The notes under the pieces: generated by a model
Seen by the model: only the letters and a program-made list of their open reading frames with translations
What the model was told of the DNA's origin: nothing
Database searches by the model: none
NCBI GenBank assembly: GCA_016866215.1
Contig: VGNE01000009.1
Location: 1-64,000 of the forward strand
Reading direction: 5' to 3'
DNA: 64,000 nucleotides
Source: Chloroflexota bacterium
Lineage (GTDB): Bacteria; Chloroflexota; Anaerolineae; Anaerolineales; Villigracilaceae
Part shown: in pieces, positions 16,598 through 24,809 of the stretch
Layout: each line of letters begins with the position of its first letter
Position numbering within the stretch: the first letter of the stretch is position 1
Translations under genes and position numbers: made by a program

Positions 16598-17383
16598 ATG
16601 ATCACTGCTTATCATAGACCCCACACATTGGATGAAGCCCTTAGGCTGCTGACTCAACCCAATACAGTCCCTCTCGGAGGCGGCACGCTTCTTTCCCAGT
16701 CGACGGTTGATCCCGTTACCGTTGTGGACCTACAACACCTGAGCCTGGATACGCTCCGCGTCAATGGTATTGACCCTTCGACACGCTCACATCGTCCCGA
16801 TGTTTTTTCGGGAGGGCAGGCTCTCGAGATTGGCGCGACACTCACATTGCAGGCATTGCTTGAATCCGAACACTGCCCTCCTGCATTGAAATCCGCGCTG
16901 AAACTTGAAGCACCGTTGAACATTCGGAATTCAGCCACGGTGGCGGGAACTCTCTTTTCATGCGACGGGCGTTCACCATTTGCAACAGCCTTGCTCGCTT
17001 TGGACGCAAAAGTAACAATCGTCAATCGTCAATCGTCAATCGTCAATCTTGGCGAATTCCTCCCCCTCCGCCCGCGCGGACTCATAACGTCCATCACCAT
17101 GCCCCACAATCCCAAACTCGCCTTTGAATTCGTCTCCCGCACTCCAGCGGACAAACCCATCATCTGCGCCGCGTTGACCCAATGGAATTCAGGCCGCACG
17201 CGTCTCGCGCTCGGCGGCTATGGCAAGAGTCCTCTACTCGCAATGGACGGCACCGAATCCGACGGTCTCGAAGCCGCCGCAAGCAACGCGTATCATGAAG
17301 CCAATGACGAATGGGCATCTGCCGAATATAGAATGGATGTCGCGGCGGTGTTGGCGAAACGGTGTTTGGAAGCAACCAGGTGA
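16598..17383 (+). CDS. FAD-binding subunit of a xanthine dehydrogenase-type molybdenum enzyme
   Basis: The 261-residue protein is a CoxM/XdhB/YgfM-type flavin subunit that passes electrons from the iron-sulfur domain to FAD. It has YHRPHTLDEALRLL, the first FAD loop VPLGGGTLL, and the second loop LNIRNSATVAGTLFSCDGRSPFATALLALDA. Two low-complexity stretches are encoded by repeats: STRSHRPDVFSGGQA (palindrome 16795-16813) and IVNRQSSIVN (7-bp tandem 17017-17048). It is followed by the fused 2Fe-2S/molybdenum subunit after a 245-base gap. Confidence 0.85.
   Translation: MITAYHRPHTLDEALRLLTQPNTVPLGGGTLLSQSTVDPVTVVDLQHLSLDTLRVNGIDPSTRSHRPDVFSGGQALEIGATLTLQALLESEHCPPALKSALKLEAPLNIRNSATVAGTLFSCDGRSPFATALLALDAKVTIVNRQSSIVNLGEFLPLRPRGLITSITMPHNPKLAFEFVSRTPADKPIICAALTQWNSGRTRLALGGYGKSPLLAMDGTESDGLEAAASNAYHEANDEWASAEYRMDVAAVLAKRCLEATR
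16795..16813. repeat. Small in-frame palindrome in the FAD-subunit gene
   Basis: TCCCGA (16795-16800) pairs with TCGGGA (16808-16813) around a T-rich loop; ACATCG/CGATGT overlaps it. It codes for part of a loop absent from the usual FAD-subunit core. Confidence 0.45.
17017..17048. repeat. Perfect 7-bp tandem repeat inside a gene
   Basis: AATCGTC is repeated four times without error (17017-17044) and followed by AATC. Three units make seven codons, so the frame is preserved only for certain copy numbers. It encodes the segment VNRQSSIVN before a core beta strand. Confidence 0.9.
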
Positions 17384-17404
17384 CAGTCACTTTAAAAGTG
17401 ACTG
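17384..17404. repeat. Palindrome directly after the FAD-subunit stop
   Basis: CAGTCACTTT-A-AAAGTGACTG, a perfect 10-bp stem with one central base, starts on the base after the stop codon. It lacks a T-run, so it is more a repeat than a terminator. It also lies 35 bases downstream of the small minus-strand ORF at 17439-17531. Confidence 0.7.
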
Positions 17405-17438
17405 CCATCCATAAACTAATCTCATTACCAAGTAATAT

Positions 17439-17531
17439 TCAGCCTGCATTACCTTCGCCGCCGTCACTACCTTCATCGTCATCAGCGTCATCATCAGGTC
17501 CTGTGAAGAAAAATTTTATTGAAACATCCAT
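17439..17531 (-). CDS. Candidate 30-residue acidic microprotein
   Basis: ATG 17531 is preceded by GGAGG (17537-17541) at a 5-base spacing, one of the best ribosome sites in the window. The peptide starts MDVSIKFFFTGPDDDADDD and goes on with EGSDGGEGNAG: a short hydrophobic-aromatic head followed by an Asp/Gly-rich tail. I do not recognise it. It is antisense to the gap between the FAD and molybdenum subunit genes and divergent from the latter. It could be a real small protein, a peptide precursor or a chance frame. Confidence 0.4.
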   Translation of the reverse strand: MDVSIKFFFTGPDDDADDDEGSDGGEGNAG

Positions 17532-17628
17532 ACTGACCTCCAAAGGATGCTGTATTCACGAAATGATGGTTTGAAAGTAACGATGGTTTTGCAATAAAGT
17601 TAAACGTTGAACGTATCAAGGAGTTCAT

Positions 17629-20600
17629 ATGAACATCACACTAAAAATAAACGGCATTGAACACACGATAGATATCATCCCCTCCACCACCTTGCTGACC
17701 GCCTTGCGCGGGCTTGGTTATCACGGAGCCAAGTTTGGCGATGAGGGCGGCTTAAGCGGCGCAGATACGATTCTATTAAATGGAAAACCCGTCAACGCAG
17801 GTTCGATCCTGGCCGCGCAGTCTGAAGGTCACAACATCGCCACCATCGAAGCGCTTGGCGAGCATCCTGAACAGGGTTGGAAGAAAACCGACGGCTTGCA
17901 TCCGCTTCAAAAGGCTTTCGTTGAAACAGGCGCGATTCAATGCGGCTACTGTACGCCGGCTCAAATCCTTGCCGCGAAATCTTTGCTTGAGAAGAATCCA
18001 AACCCAAGTGAAGCGGAAGTGCGCGAGGCGATCGCGGGCGTGTTGTGCCGTTGCACGGGCTATCTCAAACCTGTGCAGGCGGTGTTGAAAGCGGCAGCGG
18101 ATTTAAGAGGGGATACGGAATATGATATTTGGGAATCGGGACTCGGAAACCCACAATTCCCGATTCCCGACTCCCGACTCCCAACTCCCAACTCCCCATT
18201 CCCGATTCCCGGTTCATCATCAAACCTTCTCACAAAAACAAAAATCATTCTCACACCCGAATCAAAATCATGGCAAACGGTCGGCAAACCTGAAATAAAA
18301 GTGGATGCGATCAAGTTGGTACAAGGCAAGCCGGCTTTCACCGGTGATTTTGAAAAACGCGGCCTGCTCCATGCCAAGGTTTTACATTCGCCTCACGCTC
18401 ACGCAAAAATAAAAAGAATTGATACCAGCAAAGCCAAAGCCCTCGATGGTGTTGAGGCTGTGCTGACCTGGCTGGATATTCCGCGCGTAGTGTATTCAAC
18501 TGCCGGTCAATCAGACCCGATCCCCGGGCCGTTGGACACATTTTCTTTGGACCATAAAGTCCGCTTCGTGGGCGACCGGGTGGCCTTCGTTGCCGCAGAG
18601 ACTTCAGAAATTGCAGAGCAGGCGTTAAGTTTGATCGATGTTGAATATGAAATCCTGCCCATGATTTTGGATTCCCGCATGGCCATGCAGCCTGATGCAA
18701 TCCGTATTCATGATGAACCTGAATATGTAAACTTTGCAGATTCAAACCCCGAAAAGAATCTCGCCGCCGAAATCCGCATTGACATTGGAGATGTGGAAAA
18801 AGGTTTTCAGGAAGCCGATGAAATCTTTGAAGCTGAGTATGAAGTGCCCAAAGTGCAACAGGCGCATATCGAACCGCATATCGCCGTCACCTACTGGGAT
18901 GAAGATGACCGCCTGGTCATCCGCACATCCACGCAAGTGCCCTTCCATGTCAGAAGAATGCTCGCACCAATTTTGGGGTTGCCAGTCAAACGGATCCGCG
19001 TCATCAAGCCGCGCATCGGCGGCGGCTTTGGCGGCAAACAGGAAGTGTTGATGGAAGACGTACCGGCTCATCTCACGATCGCCACCAAACGCCCGGTTAT
19101 CTACGAATACACCCGCGAAGAGGAATTCATCGCCGCGCGATCACGGCACTCCATGCGTGTCAGAATGAAAACCGGCGTAAAGAAAGATGGCACGATCACC
19201 GCAAATTCGATGTACGCGCTTTCTGATACAGGCGCGTATGGCTGTCATGCCTTGACCGTGACAGGCAACACAGGCCACAAGGCCATGGCATTATATGTTG
19301 GTGATGGAGATTATCGTCAGTCTCCCAACATCCGTTTTTATGCCGATGTGGTTTACACCAACACCCCGCCCGCTGGCGCGTTTAGAGGCTACGGAGTGCC
19401 TCAGGGGTATTGGCCGCTCGACCGTCACATGGAAAAAATTTCCCGCGCCATGGGCTTTGACCCAATCGACTTCCGGCTGAAGAACGCAATTCACCCGGGA
19501 GAGTATCACCCATTTTCAACGGCATGGAATGAAGGCCGTCAACCGCGTCCGGAGATCATACATACCGTAGGTCTCGAACAATGTGTAGCCCAAGGGCGCG
19601 CCGCGATTGGATGGGATGATAAATTTGGAAATGAGGAATGGCATTCTTTACAAAATACGGGTCACGCATTACGTAATACGAAATCCGTAAAACGTAAAGG
19701 AATTGGAATCGCCATGGTCATGCAAGGCACAGCCATCCCCTACCTTGATATGGGTGGCGCATCCATCAAGATGAACGATGATGGCTCATTTAATTTATTA
19801 GTCGGGGCAACAGACCTGGGAACTGGCTCGGATACCGTGCTTGCCCAAATGGCGGCGGAAGTATTGGGTGTACCGATTGAGGACATGATCTGTTATTCAT
19901 CCGACACAGATTTCACGCCTTTCGACAAGGGCGCTTATGCTTCATCCACAACTTATATTTCCGGCACAGCGGCCGTCAATGCGGCCAAGATCGTGGCGGA
20001 GAGAATCAGGATTCGGGCGGCGAAAATACTTAATGACCGTAAACAGGTAAACACGGAAACAGGTAAACAGGTCAAAGACACGAGTGTACCTGTGTACCTG
20101 TCTACGAGTATACGATTAGCGAATCGAATGGCGATTGCTCCTGACGGAAAAAGTGTTTCGCTTGCTGAAATAGCATTGGATTCACTTCATAAAAACAATC
20201 AGGAACAGATCATGGGAGTGGCAAGTTACGTCTCGCCTGTATCTCCTCCGCCTTTCGCGGCGCAATTTGCCGAAGTTACTGTGGATACTGATACGGGTCA
20301 GGTCACAGTTGACAGGCTCGTGATGGCTGTCGATTCGGGTGTAATTGTGAATCCACTGACGGCCTCGGGTCAGATCGAAGGCGGAATGACCCAGGCATTG
20401 GGCTATGCGGTCTGCGAGGAAATGCGCTACGATGACAAAGGCAATGCCATCGAAAGAGACTTCGACCGTTACCATCTCTTCCGCGCCAATGAAATGCCTG
20501 AACTCGAAACCATCTTTGTGGAAACCTTCGAGCCAAGTCATCCATTTGGTGTAAAAGCTGTGGCAGAGATACCCATGGACGGGGTTGCGCCGGCAGTTGG

Positions 20601-20688
20601 CAATGCTGTGCTGGATGCACTGGGCGTGAATGTGGATGAAATACCCCTTACACCAGAGAAAGTTTGGAGGGCGATTAAACACCAGTAA
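17629..20688 (+). CDS. XdhD-like fused 2Fe-2S/molybdopterin dehydrogenase, first cluster lost
   Basis: The 1019-residue protein joins a CoxS-type iron-sulfur domain (about 1-160) to a CoxL-type molybdopterin domain (about 215-1019). The second cluster is intact: C105, C108 (CGYC) and C140, C142 (CRC). In the first, plant-type cluster, the cysteines of KxGCxxGxCGAC are replaced (D38, S43, D46) and the fourth position is G58. The molybdenum domain has IKPRIGGGFGGKQ, GAFRGYGVPQG, LVGATDLGTGSDT, DKGAYASSTTYISG and a Glu in GVKAVAEIP as catalytic candidate. From memory, E. coli XdhD has the same cysteine-poor N-terminus. The linker (about 168-200) and the residues near 804-825 are encoded by short repeats. 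Substrate unknown. Confidence 0.88.
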   Translation: MNITLKINGIEHTIDIIPSTTLLTALRGLGYHGAKFGDEGGLSGADTILLNGKPVNAGSILAAQSEGHNIATIEALGEHPEQGWKKTDGLHPLQKAFVETGAIQCGYCTPAQILAAKSLLEKNPNPSEAEVREAIAGVLCRCTGYLKPVQAVLKAAADLRGDTEYDIWESGLGNPQFPIPDSRLPTPNSPFPIPGSSSNLLTKTKIILTPESKSWQTVGKPEIKVDAIKLVQGKPAFTGDFEKRGLLHAKVLHSPHAHAKIKRIDTSKAKALDGVEAVLTWLDIPRVVYSTAGQSDPIPGPLDTFSLDHKVRFVGDRVAFVAAETSEIAEQALSLIDVEYEILPMILDSRMAMQPDAIRIHDEPEYVNFADSNPEKNLAAEIRIDIGDVEKGFQEADEIFEAEYEVPKVQQAHIEPHIAVTYWDEDDRLVIRTSTQVPFHVRRMLAPILGLPVKRIRVIKPRIGGGFGGKQEVLMEDVPAHLTIATKRPVIYEYTREEEFIAARSRHSMRVRMKTGVKKDGTITANSMYALSDTGAYGCHALTVTGNTGHKAMALYVGDGDYRQSPNIRFYADVVYTNTPPAGAFRGYGVPQGYWPLDRHMEKISRAMGFDPIDFRLKNAIHPGEYHPFSTAWNEGRQPRPEIIHTVGLEQCVAQGRAAIGWDDKFGNEEWHSLQNTGHALRNTKSVKRKGIGIAMVMQGTAIPYLDMGGASIKMNDDGSFNLLVGATDLGTGSDTVLAQMAAEVLGVPIEDMICYSSDTDFTPFDKGAYASSTTYISGTAAVNAAKIVAERIRIRAAKILNDRKQVNTETGKQVKDTSVPVYLSTSIRLANRMAIAPDGKSVSLAEIALDSLHKNNQEQIMGVASYVSPVSPPPFAAQFAEVTVDTDTGQVTVDRLVMAVDSGVIVNPLTASGQIEGGMTQALGYAVCEEMRYDDKGNAIERDFDRYHLFRANEMPELETIFVETFEPSHPFGVKAVAEIPMDGVAPAVGNAVLDALGVNVDEIPLTPEKVWRAIKHQ
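18131..18212. repeat. Short tandem/inverted run encoding the interdomain linker
   Basis: GGGAATCGGGACTCGG on the left faces repeated CCCGATTCCCGACTCCC and ACTCCCA units on the right, so the right part is complementary to the left. It codes for a Pro/Ser-rich linker (FPIPDSRLPTPNSPFPIPGS) between the iron-sulfur and molybdenum domains. Confidence 0.8.
20041..20113. repeat. Short tandem/inverted run inside the molybdenum domain
   Basis: Units ACAGGTAAAC occur near 20043, 20059 and 20067, then the inverse GTGTACCTGTGTACCTGTCTAC follows at 20085-20104. It codes for RKQVNTETGKQVKDTSVPVYLSTS in a surface region and keeps the frame. The words match the run at the menD stop (6701-6773). Confidence 0.75.
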
Positions 20689-20707
20689 ACTGGAGCAGGT
20701 TCAAGTT

Positions 20708-20741
20708 AAAAAAAGACGCGCCTTAATTCGCGTCTTTTTTT
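20708..20741 (+). terminator. Intrinsic terminator after the molybdenum enzyme gene
   Basis: AAAAAAAGACGCG (20708-20720) and CGCGTCTTTTTTT (20729-20741) form a 13-bp stem with an 8-base loop and a T-tract. Confidence 0.88.
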
Positions 20742-20784
20742 AGAAGCAAGAAATACTGCCACAGAATGAATCAGGCAGGCGAGA

Positions 20785-20790
20785 TATAAT
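20785..20790 (+). promoter_or_regulatory. Candidate -10 box of the HD-GYP gene
   Basis: TATAAT lies 30 bases before the ATG at 20821, with AAAGGA between. No good -35 box is seen. Confidence 0.4.
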
Positions 20791-20820
20791 CCTGATCAAA
20801 GGACTGATTATTACTTCAAT

Positions 20821-22491
20821 ATGAACCGTGTTGAGATTATCTACTTAATTCCATATATTGTTTCGTTATTATTTTCCATAGCCATCCTGCTCTACGCACG
20901 GAGCAAGCGGCGCGCCCAGGGAGCGATTGCGTACAGCTGGTATATGCTGGGAGAATCACTGTGGATCAGTGGATTCATCCTGGAGATGATCAGCCCGGAT
21001 TTGGCCGGCAAAATCTTTTGGGATGGCTTCCAATGGCTGGCAAGTCATCTGTTTATTATTGCACTACCGGTTTTTGCAGTTCAATTCACAGATCACAAAC
21101 TTCGTAAACCAAGAGCCTTATTCCTGGCGTCCTTCCTTGTGCCGACTCTGTTCACATTGATCCTTGCCACAAATACCTATCACCAATGGATCTACAATAA
21201 CCCAATTTTAGCGCCGGGTCTCCCTTTCTCCTTTTTACTTTACGACGACACTCCTGTTTTTATCGGATATGCCATCTATGGCTACGCTGTTATGTTTTGG
21301 GGTCTTTACATCCTGCTGCTGCGCATCATTCGACCTCACGGCTTATATCGAACTCAAATCATCTTGATCCTTCTTGGATTTTTGATCCCGATCATCGGCG
21401 CCCTCATATCACTGTTGAACATCAACATCGCGCCACAGCGCGACATCACCCCTTTCACAATTGCTGTCGGAAATTTAATCATTGCATGGGGTTTGTTCCG
21501 TTTTCGAATATTTAAAGTTGCGCCAATTGGGCGTGATCGTGTATTCGAAGCCATGATGGAACCTGTTGTCATTTTGGACAACCAGAACCTGATCGTGGAT
21601 ATCAATTCCGCAATGCTGAAATTGCTTGAAAAAAAGGCGGACGAAGTGATAGGCGAACCCGCCAAAATCGTATTTGACAATTTTCCCATCCCAATAAAAA
21701 TGTATACGCATGTTTCATATGCGCGTGCAGAAGCCATTTTTAATACTGGAAAAAAACAAATCCATTATGAATTGACCATCTGGCCTCTTTATAATCAGCA
21801 GCGGGAAATGCTGGGACGCATCTATATCTCACACGATATTACCGCACTCAAAGATTTGGAGCATAAACTCCGTAATCTCAACACCGAGCTAGAGGATCGT
21901 GTTGTTGCCCGCACGCGGGAATTGGCGGATGCATACGACACCATGCTCGAGGGGTTCGCACGCGCGCTGGAATTACGCGACAAGGAAACTGAAGGTCATT
22001 CCCGCCGCGTGACAGAAAATACAATGAAAATCGCTCAGAAAATGGGAATATCCGGCGAAGCCCTTGAAGATATACGCAGTGGTTCCATTTTGCATGATAT
22101 CGGAAAGATAAGCATTCCTGATAAAATCCTGCACAAGCCTGCCAGACTGACCGTTGAAGAACGGGAAATTGTGGAACAACATCCGGAAACCGCCTATAAA
22201 CTTCTACTGCCGATCACCTATCTAAATAAAGCCATTGAGATCCCCTTTTCGCATCACGAGAAATGGGATGGTACAGGATACCCGCAAAAATTAAAGGGGA
22301 AACGCATTCCCGTCTCAGCCCGTATCTTTGCCATTGCAGACGTTTGGGATGCCTTAAGTAATGATCGTCCATATCATGAGGCCTGGTCGCGCGAAAAAAT
22401 AATCCGCTACTTCATAGACGAATCGGGCAAACACTTCGATCCCGAGATCTTGAACATCTTTTTAGAGCTGTTGGAAAAAGGCGAAATATAA
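20821..22491 (+). CDS. 7TM-PAS-HD-GYP sensor (cyclic-di-GMP phosphodiesterase)
   Basis: The 556-residue protein begins with seven hydrophobic helices (about 1-225) of the histidine-kinase N-terminal 7TM type, then a PAS domain (about 235-345; VVILDNQNLIVDINSAML), a short coiled coil (KLRNLNTELEDRVVARTRELADAY) and an HD-GYP domain (about 370-556). The HD pair is in ILHDIGKISIPDKIL and the GYP signature in HHEKWDGTGYPQKLKGKRIP, both complete, so it should hydrolyse cyclic-di-GMP. The signal is unknown. It stands alone between terminator and pyrophosphatase gene. Confidence 0.9.
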   Translation: MNRVEIIYLIPYIVSLLFSIAILLYARSKRRAQGAIAYSWYMLGESLWISGFILEMISPDLAGKIFWDGFQWLASHLFIIALPVFAVQFTDHKLRKPRALFLASFLVPTLFTLILATNTYHQWIYNNPILAPGLPFSFLLYDDTPVFIGYAIYGYAVMFWGLYILLLRIIRPHGLYRTQIILILLGFLIPIIGALISLLNINIAPQRDITPFTIAVGNLIIAWGLFRFRIFKVAPIGRDRVFEAMMEPVVILDNQNLIVDINSAMLKLLEKKADEVIGEPAKIVFDNFPIPIKMYTHVSYARAEAIFNTGKKQIHYELTIWPLYNQQREMLGRIYISHDITALKDLEHKLRNLNTELEDRVVARTRELADAYDTMLEGFARALELRDKETEGHSRRVTENTMKIAQKMGISGEALEDIRSGSILHDIGKISIPDKILHKPARLTVEEREIVEQHPETAYKLLLPITYLNKAIEIPFSHHEKWDGTGYPQKLKGKRIPVSARIFAIADVWDALSNDRPYHEAWSREKIIRYFIDESGKHFDPEILNIFLELLEKGEI

Positions 22492-22540
22492 TCAAAGTCA
22501 CTCCTGCATTATTCGATCATGAACAGGAAGAAAGATTTAA

Positions 22541-23884
22541 ATGTCAGACCAAATTTACGTCGTAGGACACATCAACCCAGATACCGACGCAATCGCATCC
22601 GCCATGGGTTACGCCTGGCTGTTGCGCGAACGTGACAGCGCAAACGCTGTTGCCGCCCGCGCCGGGGCACTTAACGCGCAAACCTCCTGGGTGTTAAAAA
22701 CCCTCAACATTGAGGCTCCCACTCTGCTCACCGATGCCTCGCCTCGTTTCGGTTCTGTCATGCGCCGCCTCGATACCATTCGTCCGGATTCACAACTCGG
22801 CGCGGCCTGGATCCTCGCCAGCAAAACCGGCGGACTCGCCCCTGTTGTTAGCGAAGATGGCATTCCATACGGCATGATCAACGGCTTGAGCCTTTTTAAA
22901 TATTTCACTGATACGCTCGGCCCACGTCCCGGCGATACAACCGTACGCGAAATGATGGCCGAAAAATGCAGGGATGCGGCAGATACAGCCGTCCCTCAGT
23001 ATCGGGCCAACGCGCATATTCGCGATTCGCTCAATAAATTATTACGGCTTGAATATAATGATTATTGGGTTGTGGATGAGCAGGGTGTTTACATGGGTAT
23101 TGCGCATCAGCGTGAAGTATTGAATCCGCCGCGTCTTAAGATTATTCTCGTGGATCACAATGAACCCCGGCAGGCAATCGCCGCGCTCGAAGAGGCAGAA
23201 CTACTGGAGATCCTCGATCATCACCGACTTGGCAACCCCCATACACATCAACCGATCCGTTTTACTGTGGATACCGTGGGATCAACTTCGACACTGGTGA
23301 CGGAACTAACCGCCGAGGCGGGGCTTTCCATGCCGCCAGAGCTTGCCGGCACGCTTCTAGCTGGACTGGTATCTGATACGCTCGTCCTGACATCTCCCAC
23401 CACGACACAGCGCGACAAAGACGCCGCCGAACGGCTGGGACGCTGGGCATTTGTGGGCGGAAGTCCGCTCACAGGCAAGACGATTGAATCCTACGGAAAA
23501 GAAGTGCTAATCGCCGGAGCAGGGCTCTCCCACCGTAACCCGAAAGATGTGGTCAGCACGGATATCAAACCTTTCGAAGGCGGCGGTTTCAAATTCGCAG
23601 TGGCCCAGGTTGAAGTAACAGACATCCTGCAACTCAGCGAACATATTGGCCCTCTGCAAAACGCATTGAACGACTTGCGCGACAAACGCGGACTGGATTT
23701 CAGCATGCTTTTGGTGACGGATGTTGTGCGCAGCACCAGCCGTCTGCTGGTCTCATCCAATGCACCCACTATTTTGAACGACCTGCCTTACCCGCCATTA
23801 CCAGACAGCACTCGTGATGCGCAAGGAGTGGTTTCACGGAAGAAACAGCTATTACCGGCTATCCTGGGGCTATTAGAACGTTAA
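22541..23884 (+). CDS. ppaC: Family II manganese inorganic pyrophosphatase with CBS pair
   Basis: Hydrolyses pyrophosphate in the cytoplasm. The 447-residue protein has the DHH-phosphoesterase start VVGHINPDTDAIASAMGYAW, then an inserted regulatory CBS pair (about residues 65-200, with APVVSEDGIPYGMI and YWVVDEQGVYMGI). The metal-binding IILVDHNE and EILDHHRLGN follow, and DHHA2 ends in the substrate motif SRKKQLLP. CBS-containing members are regulated by adenine nucleotides. No DRTGG domain is seen between the two CBS motifs. Confidence 0.94.
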   Translation: MSDQIYVVGHINPDTDAIASAMGYAWLLRERDSANAVAARAGALNAQTSWVLKTLNIEAPTLLTDASPRFGSVMRRLDTIRPDSQLGAAWILASKTGGLAPVVSEDGIPYGMINGLSLFKYFTDTLGPRPGDTTVREMMAEKCRDAADTAVPQYRANAHIRDSLNKLLRLEYNDYWVVDEQGVYMGIAHQREVLNPPRLKIILVDHNEPRQAIAALEEAELLEILDHHRLGNPHTHQPIRFTVDTVGSTSTLVTELTAEAGLSMPPELAGTLLAGLVSDTLVLTSPTTTQRDKDAAERLGRWAFVGGSPLTGKTIESYGKEVLIAGAGLSHRNPKDVVSTDIKPFEGGGFKFAVAQVEVTDILQLSEHIGPLQNALNDLRDKRGLDFSMLLVTDVVRSTSRLLVSSNAPTILNDLPYPPLPDSTRDAQGVVSRKKQLLPAILGLLER

Positions 23885-24029
23885 ACCATCTCAAAAGTAT
23901 GCCTGTCATAACCTATGTCCGTCGCAATGCGGTTATTACGGTAAAATGGGTATATGATTGAGTTGGCTAGAAGACTGAAAAAAACGCCCCTCCCCCGTCT
24001 CTTAAACCAAAAAGATAAGGGGGCACCCG

Positions 24030-24359
24030 ATGAGCAATAGTGATGCCATTCTGTTGCACCATATTATTATGGCAATAGAACAGGTCGAACGTTATACAAG
24101 GGGTATGTCTGAAAGCGAATTTCTCTCACGCAGTATGGTTCAGGATGCAACCGTCAGGCAGATCGAAATTATCAGCGCAGCGGCCAGCAACATTTCCCTT
24201 GAATTTCAGAACGCGCACCCAAAGTTAGCATGGTCAAAGATGATCGGCCTTCATAAAAAGATCGTCCCGGAAATTTTCAGCATCAACCCCGCCAGTCTCT
24301 GGAATACCGTACAGGATGATCTGCCTCTTCATAAACAAGCCATAAAAAAGATTATTTAG
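24030..24359 (+). CDS. Degenerate HepT-like (DUF86, HEPN) protein
   Basis: The 109-residue helical protein matches HepT/DUF86: ILLHHIIMAIEQVERYTRGMSESEFL, RQIEIISAAASNIS, and the ending LWNTVQDDLPLHKQAI. In active HepT toxins the central helix has an R-x4-6-H RNase motif (typically RNRLIHDY). Here the stretch reads GLHKKIVPEIFSIN, so the motif is lost. No MNT nucleotidyltransferase antitoxin lies beside it. It may be a non-catalytic remnant or regulatory version. Confidence 0.75.
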   Translation: MSNSDAILLHHIIMAIEQVERYTRGMSESEFLSRSMVQDATVRQIEIISAAASNISLEFQNAHPKLAWSKMIGLHKKIVPEIFSINPASLWNTVQDDLPLHKQAIKKII

Positions 24360-24446
24360 AGAGGTTAGATATTTCCCCGCACGGATAACCTTTCCGCCGT
24401 GCTTTGCGTTTACGCATTTGATGCGTGAACTGCCAGAAAGAAAATA

Positions 24447-24779
24447 ATGGACAGAATCCCCAACTCCCAATTAATTGAAAAAGATATTCCTTCCCGCCGC
24501 GCAGGCTGGAGCAAAATTGAAATTTTTGCACTGACTTATAACGGTTATACCCAGTGGGGCTCCTTCAAGAAATGCCGTGAAGTTGCCAAGCAGGGGATAA
24601 ATCTTTATAAAGGAAAAAAAGAACTTACTCAATCTCTGACCGACCTGCGTACCTGCCTGTTCTTTGAAGCCCGCCGCTGGAAGCATTATGAAGAGAACCC
24701 AACTAAAAAAGGCATGGAGTACGTTCATATTTTAGTGGAAGCGATCCGTGTGCGTGTTCTTGCAAAGGAAATTGGATAA
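24447..24779 (+). CDS. Unidentified 110-residue protein
   Basis: I do not recognise this basic, mostly helical protein (SRRAGWSKIEIFALTYNGY near the N-terminus, TCLFFEARRWKHYEENP in the centre). It has no signal peptide or membrane segment. It lies between the HepT-like gene and hicBA, on the same strand, in a small accessory patch. The frame uses codons like its neighbours, so it is probably a real gene. Confidence 0.55.
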   Translation: MDRIPNSQLIEKDIPSRRAGWSKIEIFALTYNGYTQWGSFKKCREVAKQGINLYKGKKELTQSLTDLRTCLFFEARRWKHYEENPTKKGMEYVHILVEAIRVRVLAKEIG

Positions 24780-24786
24780 AACAGTT

Positions 24787-24792
24787 TATAAT
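24787..24792 (+). promoter_or_regulatory. Candidate -10 box of hicBA
   Basis: TATAAT, followed by GCGGAGAA and ATG 24810. TTGCAA at 24760-24765 is 21 bases upstream, too far for a good -35. Confidence 0.4.
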
Positions 24793-24809
24793 ATTTAAGC
24801 GGAGAATCT

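Noticed and set aside
17362-17574. 70-codon plus-strand frame after the FAD-subunit gene
   Set aside because: Starts inside the upstream gene, no ribosome site; the Ser/Pro-rich part is the antisense of the acidic microprotein.
18131-18212. Possible CRISPR-like array
   Set aside because: Unit is only 7-8 bases, there are no spacers and the frame stays open; no cas genes anywhere in the window.
17629-20688. Selenocysteine in the molybdenum enzyme
   Set aside because: No in-frame TGA in the gene and no selA/B/D nearby.
23954-24040. 28-codon ORF ending in overlap with the HepT-like gene
   Set aside because: No ribosome site and a hairpin of C5/G5 inside it; too weak to call as a gene.
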